From Pedococcus bigeumensis (GTDB taxonomy: Bacteria > Actinomycetota > Actinomycetes > Actinomycetales > Dermatophilaceae): a stretch of DNA of 64,000 nt. Positions 20,322 to 28,806 of this stretch are shown in pieces; position 1 is the stretch's first letter, and every line of letters starts with the position of its first letter. The stretch lies in NCBI RefSeq assembly GCF_006438965.1, contig NZ_RCZM01000005.1, forward strand, positions 1 through 64,000, read 5' to 3'. The position numbers and the translations under genes are program-made. Below the pieces are notes generated by a model that was given only the letters and a program-made list of their open reading frames with translations, was not told the origin of the DNA and made no database searches.

Positions 20322-20905
20322 CTGACGTCCTTGGTCGGAGGCTTCACCAAGGGCCGGTTGACCTCGGCCGCGGACGCGAGACGGTGACCGGCGTACTTGG
20401 CGCGAATTCCCTTGGTGGACAGGGTCTCCGCTGCGATCTTCTCCTGGAGCTTGAGGATGCCCTGGAGCAGCGCCTCCGGCCGGGGAGGACAACCGGGGAC
20501 GTAGACGTCGACCGGGATGATCGTGTCGACACCCTTGGTGACGGAGTAGGAGTCCCAGTAGGGGCCGCCGGAGTTGGAGCAGGCACCGAACGAGATGACG
20601 TACTTGGGTTCGGGCATCTGGTCGTAGAGCCGGCGGACGGCGGGCGCCATCTTGTCGGTCACGGTGCCGGAGACGACCATCAGGTCCGCCTGACGGGGTC
20701 CGGGCGCGAACGGGATCACGCCGAGCCGGATGAAGTCGTGCCTGGCCATCGAGGCGGCGATGAACTCGATCGCGCAGCAGGCCAGGCCGAAGTTGAAGAC
20801 CCACAGGGAGTAGCGGCGACCCCAGTTGAGGACCACCCGGATCGGTTGCGGCGCGATGTCGGTGGCAAGGCCCACTCGGGGCATCGGCAGCGGCGTCGTC
20901 GCCAT
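20318..20905 (-). CDS. nuoB: Complex I subunit B (cluster N2), second copy
   Basis: This 195-residue protein carries the four N2 cluster cysteines: the tandem pair in [10 protein letters not shown], one in FGACSNSGG and one in PGCPPRPE. N2 is the last iron-sulfur cluster before quinone. It overlaps nuoA by one base and nuoC by ATGA. The presence of a full N2 site shows that the Q-side of the complex is meant to work, although its normal partner NuoD is missing from the cluster. Confidence 0.92.
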   Translation of the reverse strand: MATTPLPMPRVGLATDIAPQPIRVVLNWGRRYSLWVFNFGLACCAIEFIAASMARHDFIRLGVIPFAPGPRQADLMVVSGTVTDKMAPAVRRLYDQMPEPKYVISFGACSNSGGPYWDSYSVTKGVDTIIPVDVYVPGCPPRPEALLQGILKLQEKIAAETLSTKGIRAKYAGHRLASAAEVNRPLVKPPTKDVR

Positions 20906-21261
20906 CACAACCACCTCAGCAGGCCACGACGAGCTGCGTGGACCAGGCCCACGAGCAGCACCCCGATGAAGACCGCGATCTCGAGGAGCGACGCGGCACC
21001 GAGGTTGCTGCGGACGACGAGGGCCCACGGGAAGAGGTAGACCGCGTCCACCGCGAAGATGACGTAGAGGAACGCGTAGACGAAGTAGCGGACCTGGGTC
21101 TGGGCCCAGTCCCGGCCGACCGGGTCGACACCGGACTCGTAGGTCGTCAGCTTCGCGCGGGTGGGTGCCTTCGGAGCGAGCAGCGCCCGGGCACCCATCG
21201 CGGCCACGAAGAGCAGCAGGCCGACGGCGACCACTGCGGCGATGACGACGTAGGGCGACAC
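20905..21261 (-). CDS. nuoA: Complex I subunit A, second copy
   Basis: This protein of about 118 residues has three transmembrane helices. The loop [16 protein letters not shown] matches the NuoA consensus YECG region, with Ser in place of Cys. The GTG at 21261 gives the usual length; the frame is open further upstream without homology. It is the first gene of the second nuo cluster, so the cluster promoter should lie in the roughly 70 bp before the divergent LON-domain gene. Confidence 0.85.
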   Translation of the reverse strand: MSPYVVIAAVVAVGLLLFVAAMGARALLAPKAPTRAKLTTYESGVDPVGRDWAQTQVRYFVYAFLYVIFAVDAVYLFPWALVVRSNLGAASLLEIAVFIGVLLVGLVHAARRGLLRWL

Positions 21262-21331
21262 GGTTGGCAGCCTAGTGGCCCACCTCCGCGAGGGGGTGTT
21301 GCGCCGGGTCGTGGGCACCTAGCGTGGCCAC

Positions 21332-21979
21332 ATGGCGCGGGTCCCTCTCTTTCCGCTCGGCACGGTCCTGGTGCCGGGCGCCACGCTGCCCCTGCAGGTC
21401 TTCGAGCCGCGCTACATCGAGATGCTCAGCGACCTGGTCAACGCCATGGACGTCCCGGAGTTCGGGGTCGTGGCGATCCGCCTGGGTCACGAGGTGGGGG
21501 CCGACTCGGTGCGCGACCTGCACGAGGTCGGCTGCCTGGCCCGGGTCATCCACGCGGCACCGGTGGGCGACGGTTGCTACTTCGTCCTCAGCACGGGCCT
21601 GCACCGCTTCCACCTGGACGCACTGGTGCATGGTGCCGGCACGGCATACCTGACCGGTGAGGTGACCGTGCTGGAGGAGCGCGCCGGCGACGTCGAGGAG
21701 GTGGCCGGGCTGGCGCAGCGGCTGCGAAGCGCCTTGGGTGCCTACGCGCGGACCGTGGGCGCCGAGGCACCGGACTGGCCCACCGACGCCGTGGACCTCT
21801 CGCACGCGGTCGGCGCGGCCCTCGGCCTGGACCTGGGTGACCGGCAGCGGCTGCTCGCCGCCGCGGACACCGAGACCCGGCTGCGCCTCGGTCTGCGGCT
21901 GGTGCAGCGCGAACGGCAGCTGGCCGCCACCCTCGGCGTGGTTCCGCCGAGTCCCGAGCACGCGTACAACCCCAACTGA
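21332..21979 (+). CDS. LON peptidase substrate-binding domain protein
   Basis: This 215-residue protein is a stand-alone LonN domain. VPLFPLGTVLVPGATLPLQV at the start and FEPRYIEML are the signature of Lon N-domains. There is no ATPase and no Ser-Lys protease domain. Such proteins are thought to bind unfolded proteins or act as adaptors; the exact role is unknown. It is divergent from the second nuo cluster. Confidence 0.88.
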   Translation: MARVPLFPLGTVLVPGATLPLQVFEPRYIEMLSDLVNAMDVPEFGVVAIRLGHEVGADSVRDLHEVGCLARVIHAAPVGDGCYFVLSTGLHRFHLDALVHGAGTAYLTGEVTVLEERAGDVEEVAGLAQRLRSALGAYARTVGAEAPDWPTDAVDLSHAVGAALGLDLGDRQRLLAAADTETRLRLGLRLVQRERQLAATLGVVPPSPEHAYNPN

Positions 21980-22056
21980 GCCACCCGGCGGCGTCCTGGT
22001 CGACGCCACCCGGCAAACCGCTGGCGCCTCGACGCCCGGTGCGACAGGGTCGACGC

Positions 22057-22560
22057 ATGACGCGAACCGACAGCCCCGAGGCATGGGACGAGCGCACCAC
22101 GCTGCTCACGATGCTGCAGTACACCCGCGACACCGCGGCCGAGAAGTGCCACGACCTCGCCGAGGAGCACGTGGGGGCCGCGCCGCTGCCGGGGTCGCCG
22201 CTGATGACGCTCGGCGGGGTCGTCAACCACATGCGGTGGGTCGAGCACTCGTGGGTCGAGAACCGTTTCGTCGGCGGGCCCGACCTCGGGCCGTGGACCG
22301 ATGAGGAGCCGGACCGGGAGTTCAGCCTCGGCGCCACGACGCCGCTGGCCCAGACGCTGGCGGAGTATGCCGCGCAGGCGCAGCGCACCGACGCGATCGT
22401 GGCGGACCTCGACCTCGACGACCTGTCGGCGACGCCGTTCCGGACCGGCGAGAAGCCCACGCTGCGGTGGGTCCTGATGCACCTCGTCGAGGAGAACGCC
22501 CGGCACAACGGCCACCTCGACATCCTGCGCGAGCTCGCGGACGGCCGCACCGGCGACTGA
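22057..22560 (+). CDS. DUF664/DinB-family protein (mycothiol transferase type)
   Basis: This 167-residue four-helix-bundle protein carries metal-binding-type histidines in GGVVNHMRWVEHSW and LMHLVEENARHNGHLDI, the DinB pattern. In actinobacteria this family includes mycothiol-dependent enzymes that detoxify electrophiles. The ATG at 22057 is preferred. A second member lies at 37.3-37.8 kb. Confidence 0.87.
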   Translation: MTRTDSPEAWDERTTLLTMLQYTRDTAAEKCHDLAEEHVGAAPLPGSPLMTLGGVVNHMRWVEHSWVENRFVGGPDLGPWTDEEPDREFSLGATTPLAQTLAEYAAQAQRTDAIVADLDLDDLSATPFRTGEKPTLRWVLMHLVEENARHNGHLDILRELADGRTGD

Positions 22561-22650
22561 GGCGGCCACGGTGGCTATGGCAGCCGCGGCCGCCACGGTG
22601 GCCGCGGTGGCCGCTGCGGCCGCTGCGCCCGCTGCGGCCGACCTAGGGTG
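22561..22650. repeat. GC-rich low-complexity stretch
   Basis: Repeats of GGCCGC/GGCCGCTGC units fill the short gap between the DinB and dehydrogenase genes. They can fold into several alternative hairpins and may act as a terminator or be slippage-prone. Confidence 0.5.
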
Positions 22651-22655
22651 GGGCC

Positions 22656-23561
22656 ATGGAGCAGTCGTTGACCATCGGGATCGTGTCGCCCGGGGCCATG
22701 GGCTCCGCGCTGGGCCGTGCGTGGCAGGCGGCTGGCGCCGGCGTGCTGACGACGGTGGACGGGCGTAGCGAGCGCACCCGGTCGCTCGCGCACGGGCTGC
22801 AGCTCGTCGCCGACCTCGATGCGGTGGTGGCGGGCAGCGACGTCGTGGTCAGCGTCGTGCCACCCGGTGCCGCCCTGGCCACGATGACGCCGATCCTGGA
22901 CGCGGCCCGCCGCGGAGGCGTGACCCCGCTCGTGGCTGACCTCAACGCGGTCTCCCCCGCGACCGTGGGCGAGCTGGCGGACATGGCCGCGGCGGCCGGT
23001 CACGAGTTCGTCGATGGTGCCATCAGCGGCGGACCGCCGGAGGCCGGCAGCGACACGATGCTCTACCTGTCCGGTTCCCAGGCGGCTGTCCTGGCCGCCG
23101 TCACGACCGATGGGCTGCGAACACTGGTCGTGGGTAGCGAGCCGGGGTCTGCGTCGGCGGTGAAGATGTGCACGGCGTCGGTCTACAAGGGCACGACCGC
23201 CCTGTGGGCACAGGCGCTCCAGACCGCTCATGCCCACGGCGTCCTCGACGTCGTGCTGGCCGACCTGGCTGATGCGTTCCCGGGAACGGCCGCCAGGGCC
23301 GGTCGGCTGATCGCCGTGGCGACGAGCAAGAGCGAGCGGTTCGTCGCCGAGATGGAGCAGATCGCCGCGACCCAGGGCGCGGCGGACGCCAGTCCTGAGC
23401 TGTTCGAGGGCATGGCAGCCGTCTACTCTCGACTGTCGCGGACCCGGCTGGCCGAGCTGTCTCCCGAGGAGGCCCGCGACCTGACCGACCTGACGGAGGT
23501 GCTGACGCGCCTCGCACCCGATCCGGGTCAGTCGTCCAGCCGCTCGAAGGCCGGGGCGTAG
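22656..23561 (+). CDS. NAD(P)-dependent 6PGDH-like oxidoreductase (DUF1932)
   Basis: This 301-residue protein has an N-terminal Rossmann fold (GIVSPGAMGSALGRAW, about 8-23) of the beta-hydroxyacid dehydrogenase type. The C-terminal DUF1932 helical domain is marked by SAVKMCTASVYKGTTAL near residue 170. Substrates of this subgroup are mostly unknown. The 3' end overlaps the convergent acetyltransferase gene by 34 bases. Confidence 0.85.
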   Translation: MEQSLTIGIVSPGAMGSALGRAWQAAGAGVLTTVDGRSERTRSLAHGLQLVADLDAVVAGSDVVVSVVPPGAALATMTPILDAARRGGVTPLVADLNAVSPATVGELADMAAAAGHEFVDGAISGGPPEAGSDTMLYLSGSQAAVLAAVTTDGLRTLVVGSEPGSASAVKMCTASVYKGTTALWAQALQTAHAHGVLDVVLADLADAFPGTAARAGRLIAVATSKSERFVAEMEQIAATQGAADASPELFEGMAAVYSRLSRTRLAELSPEEARDLTDLTEVLTRLAPDPGQSSSRSKAGA

Positions 23562-24067
23562 CGGAACGCTCCCGAGAGGCCGTCGGTCCATGCGCCCAGT
23601 CGCCGCAGCATGAAGTAGGCCGGGCCCCAGGCCTGGGGCGGGGTGATCCCGTGGTCGATGGCAGGGCCGAACCCGAAGCGCGGGTAGTACGTCGGGTGAC
23701 CGAGCAGCACGATGCCACGCTCGCCGAGGGCGTCGGCTGCCGCGATCGTCGCGTGCATCAGGGCCGACCCCACGCCGGCGTTCTGCAGGTCCGGCCGGAC
23801 CCCAAGGGGCCCGATCGCAACCAGGGCTGGCGCGTCGTCGAGGCTGGCCCGACTCACGGCGACGTGGCCGATCACAACACCCTCGCGCTCGGCGACCAGG
23901 CACAGGGGCTCGACGAGGTCGCCCCCGGCGCGCAGCTCGTCGACGAGGTTCGCCTCCACCGACCCGTCGCGGGCCGGCGCCTCGTCGGTAGCAGCCTTTG
24001 CGAAGGCGAGTCGGTGTACCTCGCGGATGGCGATGGCGTCGGACGGCTGTTCCTGGCGGATGAACAT
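23528..24067 (-). CDS. GNAT family N-acetyltransferase
   Basis: This 179-residue acetyl-CoA-dependent acetyltransferase has motif A GPLGVRPDLQNAGVGSALM (about residues 91-109) and the downstream GHPTYYPRFGFGPA typical of YhbS-like members. The substrate is unknown. The ATG at 24067 (MFIRQEQPSD) starts the fold directly. The gene tail overlaps the opposite dehydrogenase. Confidence 0.88.
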   Translation of the reverse strand: MFIRQEQPSDAIAIREVHRLAFAKAATDEAPARDGSVEANLVDELRAGGDLVEPLCLVAEREGVVIGHVAVSRASLDDAPALVAIGPLGVRPDLQNAGVGSALMHATIAAADALGERGIVLLGHPTYYPRFGFGPAIDHGITPPQAWGPAYFMLRRLGAWTDGLSGAFRYAPAFERLDD

Positions 24068-24187
24068 GCTCGCGACCCTAGACACGACGACGTGGTGCGC
24101 GCCTCTGGTTATCGCCGGACAGCAAGCAGCGGTGGGCCACGTCGCCAGCCCGGCCGCGCGGCATACCCGTGCTCTGGGCGACGGACG

Positions 24188-25171
24188 TCAGCGGGCGACG
24201 AGGTAGCCGTCGGCGTCGAGGGTGACGGGGATGGGATCGGTGATCTCGAACCCGTCGAGTCCTTGTGGTTCGAGGTTGCGGAACCCGATCAGCACCCAGG
24301 ACCCGTCGCGCTGCTGGACCAGGGGCGCCGCAAAGAGGTCCGGCTCTGGGGTGAACGGCCGGGCCGCGTCGATGTCCCACGGTCCGAGCGGCCCCGGACC
24401 CGGTACCGACCACGTGCAGTAGTTGCCGGTCCGCGCGATCCGCTCAGCCGTCATCTCCTGCGGGTGGCAGGTGAAGACCAGCACCCATCTGCCGTCGATC
24501 TGCCTGTCCTGCAACACTTCCAGCTGCCCGAAGCCTGCACCCGGCGCGCACAATGGCTCGCCGAGAATCCAGTGCTCGAGGTCGGAGCTGGTGGCGTGCG
24601 CGACCACGCCGTCGTCGTTGCGGGCGGCATCCTTCGCGCGTGCCGAGATGAGCATGTGCCAGCCGTCCCCTGCCGCGTCGGCGAAGACGAGGGGATCACG
24701 CCAGGTCTCGCTGGAGCCCTCCAGGTCGGGGCCTTCGGTCGGCGCGGGGGTGTTGGCGAGCGTCTTGTACCAACGGCCGTCAACGCGCACGGCCGGATCC
24801 GGACCGCCGCGCCGCCAGTGCTGCAGGTCGTCCGACAACGCCGACCCGATCCGCTGGTCGTAGACGTGGTGACCGGTGGTCGACACCGCGGTGTAGAACA
24901 TCCGCCACTGCGCGCCGTCGTGCAGCACCGAGCCGGTCCAGATCGCGAGGTTGTCGAAGCGGTCGGCGCCGCTGTCGGCGGGCCCGAACGACTCCCCGAG
25001 ATAGGTCCAGCTCACGAGGTCCGGTGAGGTGGCATGCCCCACCCGAGCCGCGGTATGCCGCGTGCCCGGGTCCACGAGGGCGCGCGGCGCCTGGAGGAAG
25101 AACAGGTGGTAGAGGTCGCCGTCATCGGCGACCCAGGAGTCCCAGACCCAGAGGTCATCCAGCCTCAGCAT
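24188..25171 (-). CDS. Glycoside hydrolase-like five-bladed beta-propeller (GH43/GH32/GH68 type)
   Basis: This 327-residue protein has no signal peptide. The N-terminal WVWDSWVADDGDLYHLFF carries the first acidic residue of such propellers. SETWRDPLVFADAAGDGWHM carries the RDP motif, and GFGQLEVLQDRQIDGRWVL holds a likely acid Glu. The combination fits fructan/arabinan-type hydrolases, but the substrate cannot be told. The ATG at 25171 is chosen because upstream in-frame residues lack homology. Confidence 0.8.
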   Translation of the reverse strand: MLRLDDLWVWDSWVADDGDLYHLFFLQAPRALVDPGTRHTAARVGHATSPDLVSWTYLGESFGPADSGADRFDNLAIWTGSVLHDGAQWRMFYTAVSTTGHHVYDQRIGSALSDDLQHWRRGGPDPAVRVDGRWYKTLANTPAPTEGPDLEGSSETWRDPLVFADAAGDGWHMLISARAKDAARNDDGVVAHATSSDLEHWILGEPLCAPGAGFGQLEVLQDRQIDGRWVLVFTCHPQEMTAERIARTGNYCTWSVPGPGPLGPWDIDAARPFTPEPDLFAAPLVQQRDGSWVLIGFRNLEPQGLDGFEITDPIPVTLDADGYLVAR

Positions 25172-25277
25172 GCGGAGAGTCTGGCAGCAGGCGGGGCGGC
25201 CCACCCGCCGAACCGCATCGTGGAACGGGCAGCTGCCCTGGCGCCGCCCTCGCCTCCTCGTCGGAGACACTCCAACC

Positions 25278-25694
25278 ATGAAGCCTGCGCTCGCCGAAGC
25301 ACTCGACCTGGAACCACACCCGGAGGGTGGGTGGTTCCGCCAGACGTGGGAGTCACCCGCCACCGTCTCGCTCGCCGATGGGCGCACCCGATCGGCGGCG
25401 ACGTTGATCTACTTCCTGCTGCCAGCCGGTGAGGCGTCCGCCTGGCACCGGGTCGCCTCGGACGAGATCTGGCTGGCCCACCTGGGCCTCGTCACCCTGG
25501 AGCTGGGCGGCTCGGGCGCTGGACCCGCTGTGGCTGGGGACTGTGAACGCCGCTCGGTCTGCGCCACCGGAGAGGCGCAGGTCCTCGTGCCCGCCGGACA
25601 CTGGCAGCGCACCGTGGTCTCAGACGAGGACGCGCTCGTGAGCTGCCTCGTGTCGCCGGGTTTCGACTTCGAGGACTTCGAGCTGGCGACCTAG
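25278..25694 (+). CDS. Cupin domain protein (DUF985)
   Basis: This 138-residue single-domain cupin has EPHPEGGWFRQTW at the start, TLIYFLLPAGEASAWHRV as the metal-site region and LVSPGFDFEDFE at the end. All three are hallmarks of the DUF985/YML079-like family. The function is unknown; sugar or nucleotide derivative binding has been suggested for the family. Its stop overlaps the convergent DUF2087 gene by four bases. Confidence 0.87.
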   Translation: MKPALAEALDLEPHPEGGWFRQTWESPATVSLADGRTRSAATLIYFLLPAGEASAWHRVASDEIWLAHLGLVTLELGGSGAGPAVAGDCERRSVCATGEAQVLVPAGHWQRTVVSDEDALVSCLVSPGFDFEDFELAT

Positions 25695-25999
25695 GCGCCG
25701 GGCGTGTCCAGCGTGCCGCCGACGCGCCAGTACAGCCCGTCGCGGCGCTCGAGGAAGCCTTCCTCGACGAGGTATCGGCGCAACGCCGCGACGTCGTCGT
25801 GCCACGGCCGGAGCGTGTTGTTGACGGCGGTCTCGTCGTAGGTCTGCCCGATGTCGAACTGTTGGGCCATCTCGTTGAGGACCACGAGCCGCTTGCGGAT
25901 CCTGGTCGGTATGGCCGAGAGGCTCCCGTCGGGCTGCACGAAGGCACGCAGGACGGCCTCGCGGTCGGTGAGGTCATCGTCGAGGCCGGGACGGGACAT
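25691..25999 (-). CDS. DUF2087 domain protein
   Basis: This 102-residue protein has the winged-helix-like DUF2087 region: AIPTRIRKRLVVLNEMAQQF, then YDETAVNNTLRPWHDDVAAL, then RRYLVEEGFLERRDGLYW. In many proteins this domain follows an ArsR-type DNA-binding domain; here it stands alone. A regulatory role is inference. The start at 25999 abuts the decayed HNH gene on the other strand. Confidence 0.83.
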   Translation of the reverse strand: MSRPGLDDDLTDREAVLRAFVQPDGSLSAIPTRIRKRLVVLNEMAQQFDIGQTYDETAVNNTLRPWHDDVAALRRYLVEEGFLERRDGLYWRVGGTLDTPGA

Positions 26000-26029
26000 G
26001 GGTGGACCGTAGCCCGGAATCCTTTGTCC

Positions 26030-26974
26030 TACCAATGGATTACGGGAGATGGATGCCTTGTCGCTGACGTCCGCGTCGGCCCGGGCGACTGCGCAGGGAT
26101 GACCCGACTCGTCGCCGATCTGCCGACACCTATGGCTCTCCAGTTGTGGAGCGCTGTGGATGGGCTGGCTGCCGAGTACGCCCGCGCCCAGCCGAGTCTG
26201 CGCATTGGCGCGGCTCGGGCCGACGCCCTGGCCGACCTCGTCGCAGCCAACGCGACGATCAGCACCACGATCGAGCTGGTCGCGCCCATCGACTGCGAGT
26301 GGCCAGGCCCGTTCGGCCCGAGGGCCTCGTCGGTCTCCACGGCCTGCCTCGGCGCCGGTGACACCGACCCTTCCCTCGAGTAGCCAGTCGGCACGCTCTC
26401 CGCCGAATCCGACCCGGTACCTTCTGCCGCGGACGACGACTACCTCCGCCGGGTGGCGGGTTGGTACCACGACCTCGGCGGATGCGAGCAACTCGACGAC
26501 GGCGTCCTGCACGACCACGACGGACACGTCTGGTTCGTCTCGTCCCACACCGAGGTGCCTTTGCTCGGTTCGCTGCTGCCGTCCGATGTCGTCGCCCTCC
26601 TGTGCGACCCGGATCTCGTTCTGCGCCTGGCCCGCAGCGACTCAGTCACCGGTGCCGTTCGGTGGCAAGACCCGACCACCTACCGACCGGGTGCAGCCAC
26701 GGCGCGGGCGGTCAGGTCGCGCGACGGGACGTGTCGCTTCCCCGGCTGTGCGACGGCAGCCATGCGATGTCAGCTCGACCACGTGGTCCGTCACCCAGAG
26801 GGTCCGACCGAGGCGCCCAACCTGCAGTCGCTCTGTGCCACCCACCACGCGTTCAAGCACCATGCGGGTTGGCACGTCGCGATGGACCCTCTCGGCGTCT
26901 GCACCTGGACCGCGCCCGACGGCCGCACCCACACGACCTGGCCGCTCGACCGTCACGGCCACCGCGCGGCCTAG
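26030..26974 (+). pseudogene. DUF222-HNH endonuclease remnant interrupted by an amber stop
   Basis: One frame carries the C-terminal part of a DUF222 domain (RADALADLVAANATISTTIEL), then a TAG at 26381-26383. It then continues in the same frame to a complete HNH module (CRFPGCATAAMRCQLDHVV, NLQSLCATHHAFKHH). The N-terminal half of DUF222 is missing. DUF222-HNH genes are abundant, repeated elements of Micrococcales genomes. The HNH part could still be translated from a GTG near 26453, but loss of the N-terminal domain and the nonsense codon argue for decay. Confidence 0.8.
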
Positions 26975-27023
26975 AGGTCTGGAACGGTTGACACGCACCC
27001 CTCCTCGAAGGGGAAGGTGGCGC

Positions 27024-27316
27024 ATGGTGGAACCGACGCCAAACCCCGTGCTCGCCTCCGACGTCCCCGTGCTGTTGGCGCTGCTGGGCCGCTACGAGGG
27101 ACTCGTGCGCGGCGGTGGCCTCGACGAGCACTCCATCGCCACCCTCGGCCGCACCTGTGTCCGGGCCAACCTGATCGCCCCCGAGGCGCCATTCACGCGG
27201 GCGACGGTGGCAGACGTCCTGACCGACATCAACAAGCGCCTGCGCTACCGATCGGTGAGTACGCCAGCGACCCGACCGCGTCGCCGGATGACTCAGGTCT
27301 CCCGGGACAGACCTGA
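27024..27316 (+). pseudogene. Small hypothetical protein, apparently frameshifted near its 3' end
   Basis: From the ATG at 27024 a helical protein of about 75 residues reads well (LASDVPVLLALLGRYEGLV to DVLTDINKRLRY). Near 27248 one base seems missing: the shifted frame continues naturally ([20 protein letters not shown]) and stops at 27314-27316. In the original frame the reading runs on as Arg/Ser-rich antisense of the hydrolase gene. I do not recognise the family. It may be a real frameshift or a sequence error. Confidence 0.5.
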
Positions 27317-27985
27317 GCTGAGCTCGAGGACGAGTTCCGCTACGCGGCCGGGCTCGGCGAGGTGGCCCAAGTGGTGGCCACTCTCGCGACGCACCTCCCA
27401 GCCGACGCGTTCGGCGAAGGCCAGCTCCGCGGCATACGTGTCGCCAAAGGCGAGGTATGCCGCCGGCCGCGCCTCCCAGCCGCGCGGCACGGCGATGGGC
27501 GTCGTGAAGTAGGCGGGCGCCAGCCGCGGTCCCTCGCTGGTGACCAGGTCCAGCCAGTCCTCGTCCGGGAAGAGGGTGGCGATGTCGGCGCGGTCCCACC
27601 ACAAGGGCCACAGCGGGAGCAGCCCGTCGCGGATGGGGAGCGTCTGGATGAACTCGGCGAACGCTGCCGGGGCCAGCAGCGTCTCGGACTCGCCCTCGGC
27701 GGGGAGGGCAGCGTCCATGAAGATCACCGGCAGGTCGAGATCGGCGGCGACGGCGGGCGCGTAGTAGCCGGCGTTGCTGTGCGCGACCAGCACCGTTGGG
27801 CCGTGCTCCGCGACCGCAGCCCGGAACCCGGCCAGTACTCGTTCGGGAGTCACGTCGCCGTCGGGGACCGACGCCACCGCCGTCGGGGCTTCCCGCTCGG
27901 TCAGGGACGCGGCGAGCGGTGCGTAGGTCGCTGTCCCAAGCAGCGGGCTGGGCAGGATCACGAAGCGTCGGGACACCTCCGGCAC
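27293..27985 (-). CDS. Alpha/beta hydrolase
   Basis: This protein of about 230 residues has the oxyanion region [16 protein letters not shown]. The nucleophile elbow [13 protein letters not shown] (Ser in G-x-S-like AHSNAG) is near residue 83, the acid strand is in VIFMDAALP, and a terminal His is in [13 protein letters not shown]. The substrate is unknown. The GTG at 27985 is preferred because residues before it are low-complexity. The gene contains an inverted octamer pair at 27430-27462. Confidence 0.8.
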   Translation of the reverse strand: MPEVSRRFVILPSPLLGTATYAPLAASLTEREAPTAVASVPDGDVTPERVLAGFRAAVAEHGPTVLVAHSNAGYYAPAVAADLDLPVIFMDAALPAEGESETLLAPAAFAEFIQTLPIRDGLLPLWPLWWDRADIATLFPDEDWLDLVTSEGPRLAPAYFTTPIAVPRGWEARPAAYLAFGDTYAAELAFAERVGWEVRRESGHHLGHLAEPGRVAELVLELSSGLSRET

Positions 27986-28118
27986 GCTAGCCCGACCCTT
28001 CCCGCCGGTCGATGCCCCACACCTCCCGGCAGCGAGTCCGCCGCCAGGGGTGGCGGCGACGAAACGCCCGCGAAACACTGCCTTGGTCTACTGGGCCTGC
28101 ACTCGTCAAGGAGGCCGC

Positions 28119-28421
<303 letters not shown>

Positions 28422-28434
28422 GCAGGGGAACCCG

Positions 28435-28806
28435 TTGAGCAGCAACAGTTCTGGTCCAGGTGCGATCAGGGTCAGGCCCGGCACCGTCACCATCAACGCC
28501 GACCGCACCGACGCCGAACGGCTGACCCTTGTCATCGTCAACACCGGCGACCGTCCGGTGCAGATCGGCTCGCACCTGCACCTGCCCGACAGCAACACGG
28601 CGCTGGACTTCGACCGCGCCGCCGCACACGGTTTCCGGCTCGACATCCCCAGCGGGACGTCGGTCCGGTTCGAGCCCGGGGTCAGCCGCCAGGTCGCCGC
28701 GGTGGCCCTCCGTGGGCGACGCTGCGTCCCCGGTGTCCAGCTAGCCGGACACCAGGCCGACCTCGAGCTCACCCAGCGCGGGCCGGAGGGCCAGCTCGAT
28801 GGCTGA
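28435..28806 (+). CDS. ureB: Urease beta subunit
   Basis: This 123-residue protein contains the UreB core: [31 protein letters not shown], and [19 protein letters not shown]. It starts with TTG (28435), supported by AGGGGAA just upstream. Its last codons overlap ureC by 8 bases. It has a short variable C-terminal extension. Confidence 0.95.
   Translation: MSSNSSGPGAIRVRPGTVTINADRTDAERLTLVIVNTGDRPVQIGSHLHLPDSNTALDFDRAAAHGFRLDIPSGTSVRFEPGVSRQVAAVALRGRRCVPGVQLAGHQADLELTQRGPEGQLDG

Noticed and set aside
22561-22650. CRISPR or VNTR array in the GC-rich repeat
   Set aside because: Units are short, irregular and without spacers. It is simple low-complexity sequence.
27317-27512. C-terminal continuation of the small protein at 27.0 kb
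   Set aside because: The Arg/Ser-rich reading is the antisense of the hydrolase gene; the shifted frame with a stop at 27316 is more natural.
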